Shown here piece by piece: positions 51,377 through 59,836 of a stretch of 64,000 nucleotides of DNA. Each line of letters opens with the position of its first letter. Positions within the stretch are counted from its first letter, which is position 1. The notes beneath the pieces are model-generated. The model was not told where the DNA came from, ran no database searches, and saw only the letters and a program-made list of their open reading frames with translations. The position numbers and the translations under genes were made by a program. The DNA is from Bacillota bacterium (GTDB taxonomy: Bacteria > Bacillota > Clostridia > Christensenellales > SZUA-584), in assembly GCA_023415915.1 (NCBI GenBank), contig JAEZIZ010000003.1, positions 36,521-100,520 of the forward strand. The letters are read 5' to 3'.

Positions 51377-51436
51377 GCCTTATGTCTTTTTGGGGATCCC
51401 GTATAGATTCTTCGTCGCTTGCTCCTCTGGAATGAT
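51377..51436 (+). repeat. Element B copy fused to an element A right-end fragment
   Basis: GCCTTATGTCTTTTTGGGGA then TCCCGTA (51377-51403) is element B. Directly after it GATTCTTCGTCGCTTGCTCC and TCTGGAATGAT (51406-51436) match the right end of element A. The two families thus lie side by side here. Confidence 0.55.
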
Positions 51437-51517
51437 ATATCAACGTTCGTCTATAAAAGCTGTTTTACGGTATTAGTCAATTTTTACCCCATACGCTCAG
51501 CGCGTGTTTTTACGAAA

Positions 51518-51548
51518 TGAAAAAGCACCGAGTTTACTCAGTGCTTTA
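51518..51548 (-). terminator. Intrinsic terminator of the flagellar operon ending with csrA
   Basis: Minus-strand stem AAAGCACTGAG (51547-51537) and CTCGGTGCTTT (51532-51522) with a four-base loop, followed by a T-run. It lies about 20 bp after the csrA stop codon. Confidence 0.9.
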
Positions 51549-51565
51549 TTATCTTGGTCTGATAT

Positions 51566-51778
51566 TTATTCATCCTTGTTTATAACGACCACAGGAGCGT
51601 TTATCGCCGACCTGTTTATGTCTATCGTTTCTTCCAGCAGCTCCTTGCGGTATATCCGCATCTCTCTCGGGGCTTGTATGCCTATACGTATCCTGTCGCC
51701 GTCAATCGAAAGTATGTCAATCGTTATGTCCTTGTCAAGGACAATGCCTTCACCCGTTTTCCGAGAGAGTACCAGCAT
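51566..51778 (-). CDS. csrA: Carbon storage regulator CsrA
   Basis: 70-residue RNA-binding protein with the full family sequence start MLVLSRKTGEGIVLDKDI and the RNA-contact strand IRIGIQAPREMRIYRKEL. In Bacillus it blocks flagellin translation by covering the hag ribosome site. Start ATG 51778 follows AAAGGAGG and lies inside the fliW gene (29-bp overlap), so the antagonist pair is made together. The expected target, flagellin, lies 1 kb away. Confidence 0.96.
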   Translation of the reverse strand: MLVLSRKTGEGIVLDKDITIDILSIDGDRIRIGIQAPREMRIYRKELLEETIDINRSAINAPVVVINKDE

Positions 51779-52232
51779 CGCTTTTGCCTCCTTTTATGCT
51801 GTTCATGACGGCTTCATATCCCGGAAACCGTATCGGCAGTTCCTTTGCGTCTATTATTATCTGTTTTCCAATGCCGTGCTTTACGTTTATCACTATCGGA
51901 GCGGCAAGATTTATAGTCATTTTCTTTATATCTTCCGGTATGACAGTAACGTTCAATATCAGAAGATCGTTCTTGCTTTCCACATACAGCCCTTCAAGCT
52001 CGTGTTCCTTAATGTATATGCTGTAATCGCTGAGTACCTCAAACGAAACTATGACCGGCAGGGCTATATATTTGTTCTCCGTTGACTGAAGCCAGTATAT
52101 GGGCTTCGTGTTGCTTACTTCAAGAATAATGAACTTATGAAGATCCTCAAAACCCGGCAGGCCCCACGGAAAATCAATTATTTTATTGTCCTTTATGTCA
52201 AACGAACCGAATCTGCTGGTATCAATTATCAT
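51750..52232 (-). CDS. fliW: Flagellar assembly factor FliW
   Basis: 160-residue protein that binds free flagellin or, when flagellin is exported, binds and blocks CsrA. The motif IDFPWGLPGFEDLHKFIILE (near residues 18-37) is characteristic of the family, as is LLILNVTVIPEDIKKMTINL. Start ATG 52232 has GGAGGAAC upstream. It lies between flgL and csrA, the common order in Bacillota. Confidence 0.95.
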   Translation of the reverse strand: MIIDTSRFGSFDIKDNKIIDFPWGLPGFEDLHKFIILEVSNTKPIYWLQSTENKYIALPVIVSFEVLSDYSIYIKEHELEGLYVESKNDLLILNVTVIPEDIKKMTINLAAPIVINVKHGIGKQIIIDAKELPIRFPGYEAVMNSIKGGKSDAGTLSENG

Positions 52233-52302
52233 ACCGCATGTTCCTCCTGTGTTTCAAGTATATATCACCAAAAGCCGCCGGTTTTTGGAGTTATATTTTT
52301 AA

Positions 52303-53238
52303 TTATCGCATGTAATCGAGTATGGTGCGCTGCGTTATTTCCGTTCCCACCTGCAGCGCGGCCTCATACACCGCTTTCGCCATGTTGTAGTTCATGTACG
52401 CCTCGGCGTAGTCAACGTCCTCGATATTAGACTTCTGCTCTATATAGGTCAGGCGTTCTTCCTCATACCTGTTCTCGAGCAGCTCCATGCGGTTTATCAT
52501 ACCGCCCACCTTGGAAAGCGTTGAAAGCGTTTTGCTCTGCGCGTCCTGTATCTTTGTAATATAGCCGCTGAGCACGCTTGCGTCCGAGTCGCTGCGCAAG
52601 GCGTTGTAAAAGTCGTTGAGCATGGAATAGATATTGCCGTCGCCTGTGCCCAAAAGTTCGGTGCCGTTTATTGAAATGTCCATAGAAACATTGTAGCCCA
52701 GCTCTATCTGTATCTTCTCTTTTCCTTCGTTTATCAGGCTCGCATTTGTCTCGTCCGTAAGATCTATGCCGTTATAGTTTATGCCTCCCGTTCCATCCGC
52801 TGTAAACGGCGGCTTGTTAACGTTGTAACCGCCGAATATATACCTGTCGCCCACCTGGCTGTTTCCCAGCCCCAGCACATGGTCGCGAAGCTGCGCGATA
52901 AGCTCGGCGGCTGCGTTTTTATCGTCCAGCGTCAAATCGTCGTTCGACATCTTGACGGCCGTCTCGTAAGCCGATTTCAAAATATCGTTCAACTCGGATA
53001 CCGAAGACTCGGTTTGGTCGAGCCACTCCAGCGCCGAACTAACCGACGACTTATAGCGCACCGTCCTTCCCAGCTTGACCTTGCAGTTCATGCTGGATAT
53101 CAGCCTTATTGGATCGTCCGAGAGCGAATTTAATACTTTGCCCGTCGCTATCTGCTTCTGAGACTTCGTTAGTATCGTAAGATTTGTATTCAAATTGTTA
53201 AGAAAATCGTTTTTCATCATTCTGCTGGTTATACGCAT
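52303..53238 (-). CDS. flgL: Flagellar hook-filament junction protein FlgL
   Basis: 311-residue junction protein HAP3 with flagellin-like ends: MRITSRMMKNDFLNNLNTNL and IASGK-like IATGKVLNSLSDDP at the start, and a helical C-terminus (VDYAEAYMNYNMAKAVYEAA). FIFGGYN-like RYIFGGYNVNKPPFT is present near residue 135. It follows flgK by 20 bp and precedes fliW by 70 bp. Length is normal. Confidence 0.94.
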   Translation of the reverse strand: MRITSRMMKNDFLNNLNTNLTILTKSQKQIATGKVLNSLSDDPIRLISSMNCKVKLGRTVRYKSSVSSALEWLDQTESSVSELNDILKSAYETAVKMSNDDLTLDDKNAAAELIAQLRDHVLGLGNSQVGDRYIFGGYNVNKPPFTADGTGGINYNGIDLTDETNASLINEGKEKIQIELGYNVSMDISINGTELLGTGDGNIYSMLNDFYNALRSDSDASVLSGYITKIQDAQSKTLSTLSKVGGMINRMELLENRYEEERLTYIEQKSNIEDVDYAEAYMNYNMAKAVYEAALQVGTEITQRTILDYMR

Positions 53239-53258
53239 GCTCTACCTCCACCGGGGGA

Positions 53259-54725
53259 TTACAGTCCTACCCTGCCCGTGTTGTTTATAAGTATGCCAAT
53301 CGCTTCATCTATTGCGGTCAAAACACGCGCCGCAGCGGCATACGAATGTTGGAACGATAAGATGTTAATCATCTCGTCGTCTATCGATACGCCGGAAATG
53401 GATTCGCGCCGCGTCTCCAGATTATCGACTATAGCGGTCTGGCTTTCGCTCATATCCTGCGCGCTTGAACACGCGATGCCTACCTGTACAACAAAGCTGG
53501 TTAAGAAATCGTCAAAGCTGCCTATGCCCGCTATGGTCTTGCTTGTCGTAAGCTCGTACAATTTCTGCGCAATCTTATAATTTCCTATACCCGTATCTTC
53601 CGCGTTGAGATCTATAGGAGCGTCGGAAGCGGCTATGTTGCTGCCGTCGGCGAGCACTTCGGCGGAAAGCGCTATATTGCCCGCGGTTATCGCGGCATAC
53701 CCTCCGGCAGGCACATCGAAAAACTGAATGCCTGTCAGCGATGCCCCTGCGCCTATAGGTATGGTATAGCCTGTCTCATGCACCTCGTTAAAAGACTGCG
53801 CCAGGCTCTGCGCTAGCGTATTCAAGTTGGAAAGCAGGTACGGTATGCCCATCTCTTCCACGGTCGTACCGTCGCGCAATAACCTGTAAGCTTCCAGTTC
53901 CCCGCTGTCGTAATTAAAATCGGCTCCTTCATAGAGTATATCGTAAAATCCTGTGGTAACGTCCGGACTGGTCTGTAACATCGTAGCACTGTTATTGCTC
54001 ACCAGCGTTTGCCCGTTTGTCGTTATCGTAAGCTGGCCATTCGCGTTCTCCGAATACTCTATGTTGACGAGCTGGGACAGCTTGTCAACCAGCAGCGCGC
54101 GCTGGTCGCGCAGCTCGTTGGCGGCGTGCCCGCCGAGCTCATAGGCGAATATCTGCTTGTTATAGTCAGCTATGCTCTTGGTAAGGCTGTTTATCGAGTT
54201 TACAGTCACCTGTATGGAGTCATTGTACGCGTTTTGCTGATCGACGAGCTGGTTGTAGTAATAGTTGAACGTCTCGCACAGCTTTATCGCGTTCTGTTGT
54301 ACGTTTGTTCGAATCTCCAGGCTCTCCGGGTGTTCGGCCAGCTTGCTTAAGCTGTCGTAGAAGCTCGCCAATGCCGACGACAGGCTCGTGGCGTCTTTCG
54401 TCTCATTGATCAGCGATACGATGAATTCCATCTCGGTGGAACGGGTGTTCCATTCGCCCAGCGCCGAATACTGGCCGCGAAGCTGCCTGTCTATATACGC
54501 GCTTCTTATCTGGTCTATCTGCTTCACGTTCGCGCCGCCGCCAATCCTTAAGCCTATATTAAGGCGGCTCATCGTGGACGGGTAAAGAGACTCTATAACG
54601 AGCCTCTGGCGCGTGTATCCTTCCGTATTGGCATTCGCTATGTTGTTGCCGGAAAGCTTTAAGCCTTTCTGGCTGACATAGAGCCCCGTCTTTGCTATCT
54701 CAAGTCCATAAAATAATCCAGACAT
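53259..54725 (-). CDS. flgK: Flagellar hook-associated protein FlgK
   Basis: 488-residue junction protein HAP1. N-terminal rod motif (GLYVSQKGLKLSGNNIANAN) and the following EGYTRQRLVIES are typical; the C-terminus (VSIDDEMINILSFQHSYAAA and on) makes the matching helix. Start ATG 54725 lies 11 bp after flgN, its secretion chaperone gene. The middle domain is beta-rich and variable. Confidence 0.94.
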   Translation of the reverse strand: MSGLFYGLEIAKTGLYVSQKGLKLSGNNIANANTEGYTRQRLVIESLYPSTMSRLNIGLRIGGGANVKQIDQIRSAYIDRQLRGQYSALGEWNTRSTEMEFIVSLINETKDATSLSSALASFYDSLSKLAEHPESLEIRTNVQQNAIKLCETFNYYYNQLVDQQNAYNDSIQVTVNSINSLTKSIADYNKQIFAYELGGHAANELRDQRALLVDKLSQLVNIEYSENANGQLTITTNGQTLVSNNSATMLQTSPDVTTGFYDILYEGADFNYDSGELEAYRLLRDGTTVEEMGIPYLLSNLNTLAQSLAQSFNEVHETGYTIPIGAGASLTGIQFFDVPAGGYAAITAGNIALSAEVLADGSNIAASDAPIDLNAEDTGIGNYKIAQKLYELTTSKTIAGIGSFDDFLTSFVVQVGIACSSAQDMSESQTAIVDNLETRRESISGVSIDDEMINILSFQHSYAAAARVLTAIDEAIGILINNTGRVGL

Positions 54726-54736
54726 ATCATTCCGCC

Positions 54737-55234
54737 TTAAACGCTCTGGTCCAGCAGACGGTTGCTTACCGCAGCCTTATCGTTCAATCTGCCGGAGTTT
54801 GAGTATGTTTCCATCGTATTAACAGGCCCTGCAAGAAGGTCCATATAAAACGACGAATATTGTATCTGCGTTTCTATCAGCATTTTATTAATCTTGTTAA
54901 CGCGGTTTAATTCCGCCGCCGTGCTCTCGAGTTCTTCTTCGGTAGCTTTAAGCTCTTCACCGACCGGGCCGGCCGTCATTGCGATTATGTCGCTGATATA
55001 CGGCTTCTCGATTCCCGTCTCCTCAGAAAAACTGGAAAAAAGCTCTTTCCGTTCGGATTCAAGCTTTTTAATCGTCTTCAGCACTTTTTGCTCTTGTTCT
55101 ACGATTGCGTTAAGCTTCGGCACGTCATTTTTTATTATGGCTTCCTTTTCGCTTCTGGACAGCTCAAGAAGCTCTCCGTATGCCGACGTCTGACGCGCTA
55201 TTAATTCCTTCAATTTATCAAACAACTGTTCCAA
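54737..55234 (-). CDS. flgN: Flagellar secretion chaperone FlgN
   Basis: 165-residue all-helical protein of the FlgN family, which holds FlgK and FlgL unfolded before export. The repeat of heptads and the motif LVKQEQ-like LNAIVEQEQKVLKTIKKLES near residues 42-61 support this. Start ATG 55234 follows GGAGGCGGG. It lies before flgK, as in Bacillus, and about 165 bp after flgM. Confidence 0.88.
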   Translation of the reverse strand: MEQLFDKLKELIARQTSAYGELLELSRSEKEAIIKNDVPKLNAIVEQEQKVLKTIKKLESERKELFSSFSEETGIEKPYISDIIAMTAGPVGEELKATEEELESTAAELNRVNKINKMLIETQIQYSSFYMDLLAGPVNTMETYSNSGRLNDKAAVSNRLLDQSV

Positions 55235-55400
55235 AGGCCCGCCTCCTTTTGCTCCAATAGCCCCAAGGGTTCATTAGTCCGTCTAATCCTAAAGTCAAGC
55301 TCTTTTGGGGGAGTTAAACCGTTGCCCCCAACATTACTTTTCGGGGGCACAAAACTTCTCGCCCGTTTAAGGTTATCCAGGCGTTATTGGAGAGCACAGC

Positions 55401-55676
55401 TTACATCCCTAAAATCTTTTCGGCCACTTTCTGGCCGGGCACAGAATACGTACCTTCCTCGATCTGCCGGGCAACCTCCTGTATGCGCGCTTCACGCTCA
55501 GGACTGCTCGCCTCAAAACATTCCTTCGCCGCTTTCATTGCGGCGGAAAATGTTTTAGCTTCGTCGGTAAGCTGGGCTTCGTCGGTAGCCGATGTATTAA
55601 TTGGCTCCTCCGCCCTCTCTCTTACGCGAATATATCTGCTCAACAGTTCTTTGGGTGGAATCGATTCAATTCTCAT
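55401..55676 (-). CDS. flgM: Anti-sigma-28 factor FlgM
   Basis: 91-residue inhibitor of SigD, exported when the hook is finished. The C-terminal half carries the family pattern (DEAKTFSAAMKAAKE; REARIQEVARQIEEGTYSVP; KVAEKILGM). The N-terminus is expected to be unfolded. I choose ATG 55676 with GAGGTGA upstream; a start three codons earlier would overlap that site. It lies between yvyF and flgN, and its target sigma factor is encoded 2.6 kb upstream. Confidence 0.9.
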   Translation of the reverse strand: MRIESIPPKELLSRYIRVRERAEEPINTSATDEAQLTDEAKTFSAAMKAAKECFEASSPEREARIQEVARQIEEGTYSVPGQKVAEKILGM

Positions 55677-55696
55677 CAAACTCACCTCTTAAAACT

Positions 55697-56113
55697 TTAT
55701 TTATTCTTATAATCAAAATGCATCCTGGCAAGACCGGAGCGGCTGGCAGCCGTTTTTTCCGTTTGCCTTTCCGGCTGCTCGGGGATGACTCTGTTAAACG
55801 CGCTCTGGAACAGCCCTTGACATTTCTTGCAATACCGTCCTGCGGATATGGGCGTTCCGCACCTCTCACATTCAAGCGCACAAACGCTTTCATCCACCGA
55901 AAGCCTGCCTTCTTTCAGGAAGCGCAGCACCAGCTTTTCCGGAACTTGCGCGCCCTCGGAAATATCGGTGACATTTGCATCAGGATGGTCATATACATAG
56001 TTCTTAACCTTCCTGAAGCATTCATCCATTTCTTCCGCGCATGCGGGGCATGTGTCCGAACCTAAAGAAGTGAATAACTTGCCGCATTGTCTGCATTGCC
56101 GTACTTTGCTCAT
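55697..56113 (-). CDS. yvyF: YvyF family flagellar operon protein
   Basis: 138-residue protein with two zinc-binding clusters: CRQCGK plus CPACAEE at the N-terminus, and CERCGTPISAGRYCKKCQGL near residues 83-102. The middle part is helical and resembles an HTH region (NVTDISEGAQVPEKLVLRFL). The family occurs directly before flgM in Bacillota; its role, perhaps regulatory, is not settled. It precedes flgM by 20 bp. Confidence 0.9.
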   Translation of the reverse strand: MSKVRQCRQCGKLFTSLGSDTCPACAEEMDECFRKVKNYVYDHPDANVTDISEGAQVPEKLVLRFLKEGRLSVDESVCALECERCGTPISAGRYCKKCQGLFQSAFNRVIPEQPERQTEKTAASRSGLARMHFDYKNK

Positions 56114-56131
56114 GGCCTTACCCCTCCTTCA

Positions 56132-56887
56132 TCAGGTTCTAAGATTATTCGTTGTAGTCTCCATCTCATTCCACGCGTTAAGCGCTCTTCCCGCAAGCGA
56201 GAATGTCCTCTGCGCCCTGATAAGCTGTGTAAACTCCGCGCTTAAATCCACATTGGAAGATTCGATATATCCCTGCTTTATTCCTGCTTCCGACGCTTTT
56301 GGTTCTCCCGACATAACGGTTGGGGTATAACACCCGCTGCCGTTAAGCGAAAGCCCGTCCTTGTTTGTAAACGTTACAAGCGTAAGGTTTGCGAAAACCG
56401 CTCCGTCCAGCAGCATCTGGCCGGTTTGTGAGACCGACAGGTCTCCTGCGTCGCCCGGAAGCCTTATCCTGTTTCCTGCCGAATCGAGCAGGTAGCTGCC
56501 GTCGGCAGTCGTAATGTAATTGCCGTCCGCCTCAACGGAAAGCTTAAAGCTTCCGCTGCGTGTATACATTATGCGGCCGTCGCCCGCCCTTACGGTAAAA
56601 AAGCCGTCTCCGTCTATGTAAAGGTCAAGGGGTTCGCCCGTTTCCGTAGGCGTTCCCGCCGTATAATCGCGTCCCGTGGAAGCAACTATTACGCCGCTTC
56701 CCTGCTTTAAGTTCGCTGTGCTTGCCGTATTCGAGGGGTCTATCATCTGCGTATACAATGCGTCCTTAAAAAGCGCCGTCTGCCGCTTATACCCCACCGA
56801 TCCTACGTTCGCCATATTGGACGCTATCACGTCCATCCTCTGCTGCTGAGCCTTAAGTCCCAGCTTTGACGTATATAATGACTGCAT
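56132..56887 (-). CDS. flhP: Flagellar rod protein FlhP/FlgG type
   Basis: 251-residue rod/hook-family protein. N-terminal SLYTSKLGLKAQQQRMDVIA then SNMANVGSVGYKRQ, and C-terminal ESSNVDLSAEFTQLIRAQRT, form the D0 helices. DLYIDGDGFFTV is the FlgG/FlgF signature strand. It is adjacent to a second member of the same family, which matches the flhO-flhP pair of Bacillus (distal rod proteins). Confidence 0.88.
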   Translation of the reverse strand: MQSLYTSKLGLKAQQQRMDVIASNMANVGSVGYKRQTALFKDALYTQMIDPSNTASTANLKQGSGVIVASTGRDYTAGTPTETGEPLDLYIDGDGFFTVRAGDGRIMYTRSGSFKLSVEADGNYITTADGSYLLDSAGNRIRLPGDAGDLSVSQTGQMLLDGAVFANLTLVTFTNKDGLSLNGSGCYTPTVMSGEPKASEAGIKQGYIESSNVDLSAEFTQLIRAQRTFSLAGRALNAWNEMETTTNNLRT

Positions 56888-56893
56888 TATGCG

Positions 56894-57640
56894 TTAAACC
56901 CTTCCTACTTCATTTACGGCCTTATCCAAAGTGCCGTCTATCATCCTCAACACGCGCTGGTTTGTATCGTACGCGCGGGATACCGAGAGCATATTTGCAA
57001 GCTCTCCCGCAACATCCACATTAGATCCCTCGAGGCGTCCCTGATATACCTTTGTCGCAGTGTCCGCCGCCGCTCCCTGAGTAGCCTGATACATGTTGTT
57101 CTCGTCCTTGCGCAGCGAATCGTTATCCGCAAAGGAAACTATCCTTATCCTGTCCGTAAGAACGCCGCCTATGTACACGCCGCCCTGTTCGTCCACCGCA
57201 AAGTCGTCTCCTCCGACGAAAATCCTTCCGTTTGATCCTTGGACGTACATGCCGCTGCCGCTGATAAGATAACCATCGCTGGTCAGCGAGAAGCTGCCGT
57301 CCCTTGTATACCTTTCGCCTTCCGGAGTGGATAAAACGAAAAATCCCGGTCCTTCAAGCGCAAAGTCTAAGTTTCTGCCTGTCTCCTCGAGATTTCCCTG
57401 TTCAAAAGAGGTATACACCCTGTTTATATGCGCTCCCGTACCCAGCGGGCCTACCGTTCTTGAACTGCCCGCGTCCGGGTCGTTAAGCCTTTCAATCATC
57501 ATGCTCCTAAAGTTGCTTAAGACCAGCGTATCCGCTTTGTATCCCGTAGTGTCGGCGTTAGTCAGGTTGTTCGTCAGCACTTCCATCCTGTCCCTTTGAG
57601 TCAGCATGCCTGTGCCCGCCGTATAGAAGCTTCTGAGCAT
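56894..57640 (-). CDS. flhO: Flagellar rod protein FlhO/FlgF type
   Basis: 248-residue rod/hook-family protein, 6 bp before the flhP gene. N-terminal SFYTAGTGMLTQRDRMEVLT then NNLTNADTTGYKAD; middle LDFALEGPGFFVLS; C-terminal EGSNVDVAGELANMLSVSRA. It diverges from its neighbour along the middle domain. The pair is inferred to form the distal rod. Assignment of O versus P follows gene order only. Confidence 0.86.
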   Translation of the reverse strand: MLRSFYTAGTGMLTQRDRMEVLTNNLTNADTTGYKADTLVLSNFRSMMIERLNDPDAGSSRTVGPLGTGAHINRVYTSFEQGNLEETGRNLDFALEGPGFFVLSTPEGERYTRDGSFSLTSDGYLISGSGMYVQGSNGRIFVGGDDFAVDEQGGVYIGGVLTDRIRIVSFADNDSLRKDENNMYQATQGAAADTATKVYQGRLEGSNVDVAGELANMLSVSRAYDTNQRVLRMIDGTLDKAVNEVGRV

Positions 57641-57696
57641 AAAATCATCCTTAAAACATATTTATATTCTTCAATTATTATATCGTAACAAACCCG

Positions 57697-58227
57697 TCAA
57701 TTCTTTAGGTTTAAATCATCCTGAGCAGCAATTTTTTTTATGTCCATAATAAGCGATACTTCCCTTATTGACATCCCCAGCTTTTTAGCGATTTCGGCCT
57801 TATCCATGCCTCTTTGCGCAAGCAGCGATATACGCTCTTCTGTCGATAGCTGCGTTTCATTCTGCGGTCCAGCCGGAGCCTTAACGCTTTGCGCGTATTC
57901 AGGCTGTGGTACGTATTCGGGCTTCGGCGCGTATTCGGGTTGCGGCACGTACTCAGGCTGCGGTACGGTCTGCATCGCTTTTTTTGCCTCGCTGAGCAGA
58001 GACTGCAGCTTTAAAATACCCTCGTTTATTTCCTTTTTTGCCGATTCAGCGTACTCCTCAAAGCCGCCCATCATATCTTCTATGTTCTGATAGAGTCTGT
58101 AAAGCCGTTGTTCTTTTTCCTGGCTGCCCGTATCCGTCTTTTTGCGCGTTACGCGGCCGTAAAACCATACAAGTATTACGAGCAGTATAAAAACAAAGAA
58201 TGCGAAAGTGTAATATGTTATATCCAT
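57697..58227 (-). CDS. Membrane-anchored DUF6115-like protein with PQPEY repeats and HTH
   Basis: 176-residue protein. One N-terminal membrane segment (MDITYYTFAFFVFILLVILV), a coiled coil (about 35-80), four to five tandem copies of a six-residue PQPEYV-type repeat (about 88-111, encoded at 57895-57965), and a C-terminal helix-turn-helix-like region (LAQRGMDKAEIAKKLGMSIR). Proteins of this type follow sigD in many Clostridia; the role is unknown. I choose ATG 58227 because AGGGGA precedes it and the membrane segment then begins at once. An ATG at 58281 overlaps the sigD stop but has a weak site. Confidence 0.72.
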   Translation of the reverse strand: MDITYYTFAFFVFILLVILVWFYGRVTRKKTDTGSQEKEQRLYRLYQNIEDMMGGFEEYAESAKKEINEGILKLQSLLSEAKKAMQTVPQPEYVPQPEYAPKPEYVPQPEYAQSVKAPAGPQNETQLSTEERISLLAQRGMDKAEIAKKLGMSIREVSLIMDIKKIAAQDDLNLKN

Positions 58228-58280
58228 TATCTTCCCCTTATATAACCCATAAAAGCCTTGCTTACTTGCTGTTTGCGGCA

Positions 58281-59036
58281 TTACAGCGCCTGGGCATATT
58301 GCATTTTTGTACGGAGCTTCATCACCGCTTTTGAATGTATCTGTGACGCTCTCGATTCTGAAACGCCCATTACCCGCGCTATTTCCTTCAGCGTCATCTC
58401 TTCGTAATAATACAGCGTTACGACCAGCTTTTCCTTTTCCGGCAGATTGTCTATTAAATCTCCGAGTATTTTGACCATTTCCTTGTTCTCAATCTTCTCT
58501 TCCATTGATTCGTTATTATCCTGCACTGTGCTCTCCCACGGATAATCTTCCTGCGTCATCTCTTCGAAATAAACAATGTTGAACATTTGCGACTTCTCCA
58601 ATGTTTTTTGGAGTTCCTCCTCTTCCATACCAAGATGCAGCGCCACTTCGTCGTCGCTTGGCTCCCGGTGAAGTTTATTTTCCAGCTCGCTGTATGCGTC
58701 TGTTATGGCTTTTATCTTGCGCCTTAAGCTCGAAGGCGCCCAATCCTGCTTGCGGATATTATCGATTATTTCGCCTTTTATGCGCATTGCCGCATAATAC
58801 TCAAATTTGACCTGACGCGCCGGGTCGTACTTTTCGATAGCGTCCATCAGCCCGAGTATACCGCAGGAAAGCATATCGTCGTAGTTGCCGTACCCTTTAT
58901 AGTTAGGCATCATACGCAAGACTATGCTTTTTACACGGTCGATGTAATACATAACAAGTTCGTTCTTCAGTTCCAGCGTTCTTTCCTTAGAATACCTTGC
59001 CCATAGATTTTCTATGTCGATGTCTTTCTGGACCAT
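58281..59036 (-). CDS. sigD: RNA polymerase sigma-28 factor SigD/FliA
   Basis: 251-residue sigma factor for late flagellar genes. Region 2 (YGNYDDMLSCGILGLMDAIE; YDPARQVKFEYYAAMRIKGE) and region 4 (LPEKEKLVVTLYYYEEMTLK; VMGVSESRASQIHSKAV) are complete. It should recognise the flagellin promoter at 49405-49431 and be held by FlgM. Start ATG 59036 has a G-rich site (GGGGGG) nine bases upstream. Confidence 0.95.
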   Translation of the reverse strand: MVQKDIDIENLWARYSKERTLELKNELVMYYIDRVKSIVLRMMPNYKGYGNYDDMLSCGILGLMDAIEKYDPARQVKFEYYAAMRIKGEIIDNIRKQDWAPSSLRRKIKAITDAYSELENKLHREPSDDEVALHLGMEEEELQKTLEKSQMFNIVYFEEMTQEDYPWESTVQDNNESMEEKIENKEMVKILGDLIDNLPEKEKLVVTLYYYEEMTLKEIARVMGVSESRASQIHSKAVMKLRTKMQYAQAL

Positions 59037-59197
59037 ACCAGTCTACCCCCCGCTTGTTGCCCTTAAGAGCCATAGCCCTTAGGGTATCCATTTGCCCCTT
59101 AAGCCTTTTGCTTTTTTAATATTCCATTGCCGACCCGCTAAATGAGCTCGCCTTTTCACTTCTGGAAAGCTTGGCTTTAAGGGGTCTTAAACCAAAT

Positions 59198-59830
59198 CTA
59201 CTTTTGCCTTCTGTTCCGCGCTATAATCTGCTGAGTAAATACAAATCTTGCAAGGCGCGGCCGGAATTTTGCAAATTCCTCAAACAGCACTACCATCTCG
59301 AACGGATTCGAATTTATGGTCGGTTCCATGCTCTTTATTATTTTGCCAGGCATAGGAATCGTTTCTCTTGCCGAGACGGGTATCTTAACACATACCGGCG
59401 TATCGAGCGCAAGAAGCGTATAACAGCTCAAGTGGACGCTGTTTTCGGACAGCGTTATTGTCTTGCACTTGTATTGCCTGTTATCGGTTTGGCTCACCAT
59501 TAAGACGTCTATAGAGATAGGCATCCGGTAATATTGCCTTCTCTGTATCTTCGTTATCTCCGACGTCTGCTTGTACCTACATAGCTTTATGCCGTCTTTA
59601 ACAAGTTCTCCCCGCTTTTCAGCTTCAAAGACGTACATCCCTTCCGGACGGAAGTAGGAAAACCGTAAAATCCCCTCCCCGTTTCGAAGCGGCGCGCCTC
59701 TAAGCGTCGGCGGTTGCGCTAAAAATTCTCCGTCTCCCAAATATTCCTGTAATTTTGTATGTACATGCAGTTTGCCTACCTCAACTTCGAGTATCTCCCC
59801 TATTCTTACATCTTTGAGCTCTATTGACAT
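59198..59830 (-). CDS. PilZ-domain flagellar brake-type protein (YcgR-like) with a degenerate second motif
   Basis: 210 residues: an N-terminal YcgR-type domain (about 5-90) and a C-terminal PilZ domain (about 95-205). The first c-di-GMP motif RxxxR is intact (Arg98-QYY-Arg102). The second, normally [D/N]xSxxG, reads T-L-S-E-N-S (126-131), so the Asp/Asn and the Gly are missing. Position between sigD and flhG is typical of YpfA/MotI-like brakes. It may bind c-di-GMP weakly or not at all. It lies 6 bp after flhG and 161 bp before sigD. Confidence 0.85.
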   Translation of the reverse strand: MSIELKDVRIGEILEVEVGKLHVHTKLQEYLGDGEFLAQPPTLRGAPLRNGEGILRFSYFRPEGMYVFEAEKRGELVKDGIKLCRYKQTSEITKIQRRQYYRMPISIDVLMVSQTDNRQYKCKTITLSENSVHLSCYTLLALDTPVCVKIPVSARETIPMPGKIIKSMEPTINSNPFEMVVLFEEFAKFRPRLARFVFTQQIIARNRRQK

Positions 59831-59836
59831 GTTTCC

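Larger units (their letters stand above)
50642..51565. other. Long intergenic region with repeat fragments
   Basis: 924 bp with no convincing gene. From left: flagellin terminator (50689-50717); an unassigned stretch; an element A fragment (50981-51008); a GC-rich part (51045-51095) without visible order; an element B copy (51377-51403) joined to another element A fragment (51406-51436); and the csrA terminator (51518-51548). Short open frames here have no ribosome site or recognisable sequence. Confidence 0.6.

Noticed and set aside
51204..51476. A 90-codon plus-strand gene between flagellin and csrA
   Set aside because: No ribosome site, it runs through repeat elements A and B, and the protein has no recognisable content.
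57895..57970. A CRISPR-like array
   Set aside because: The repeats are contiguous 18-bp units without spacers and are in frame inside a coding region.
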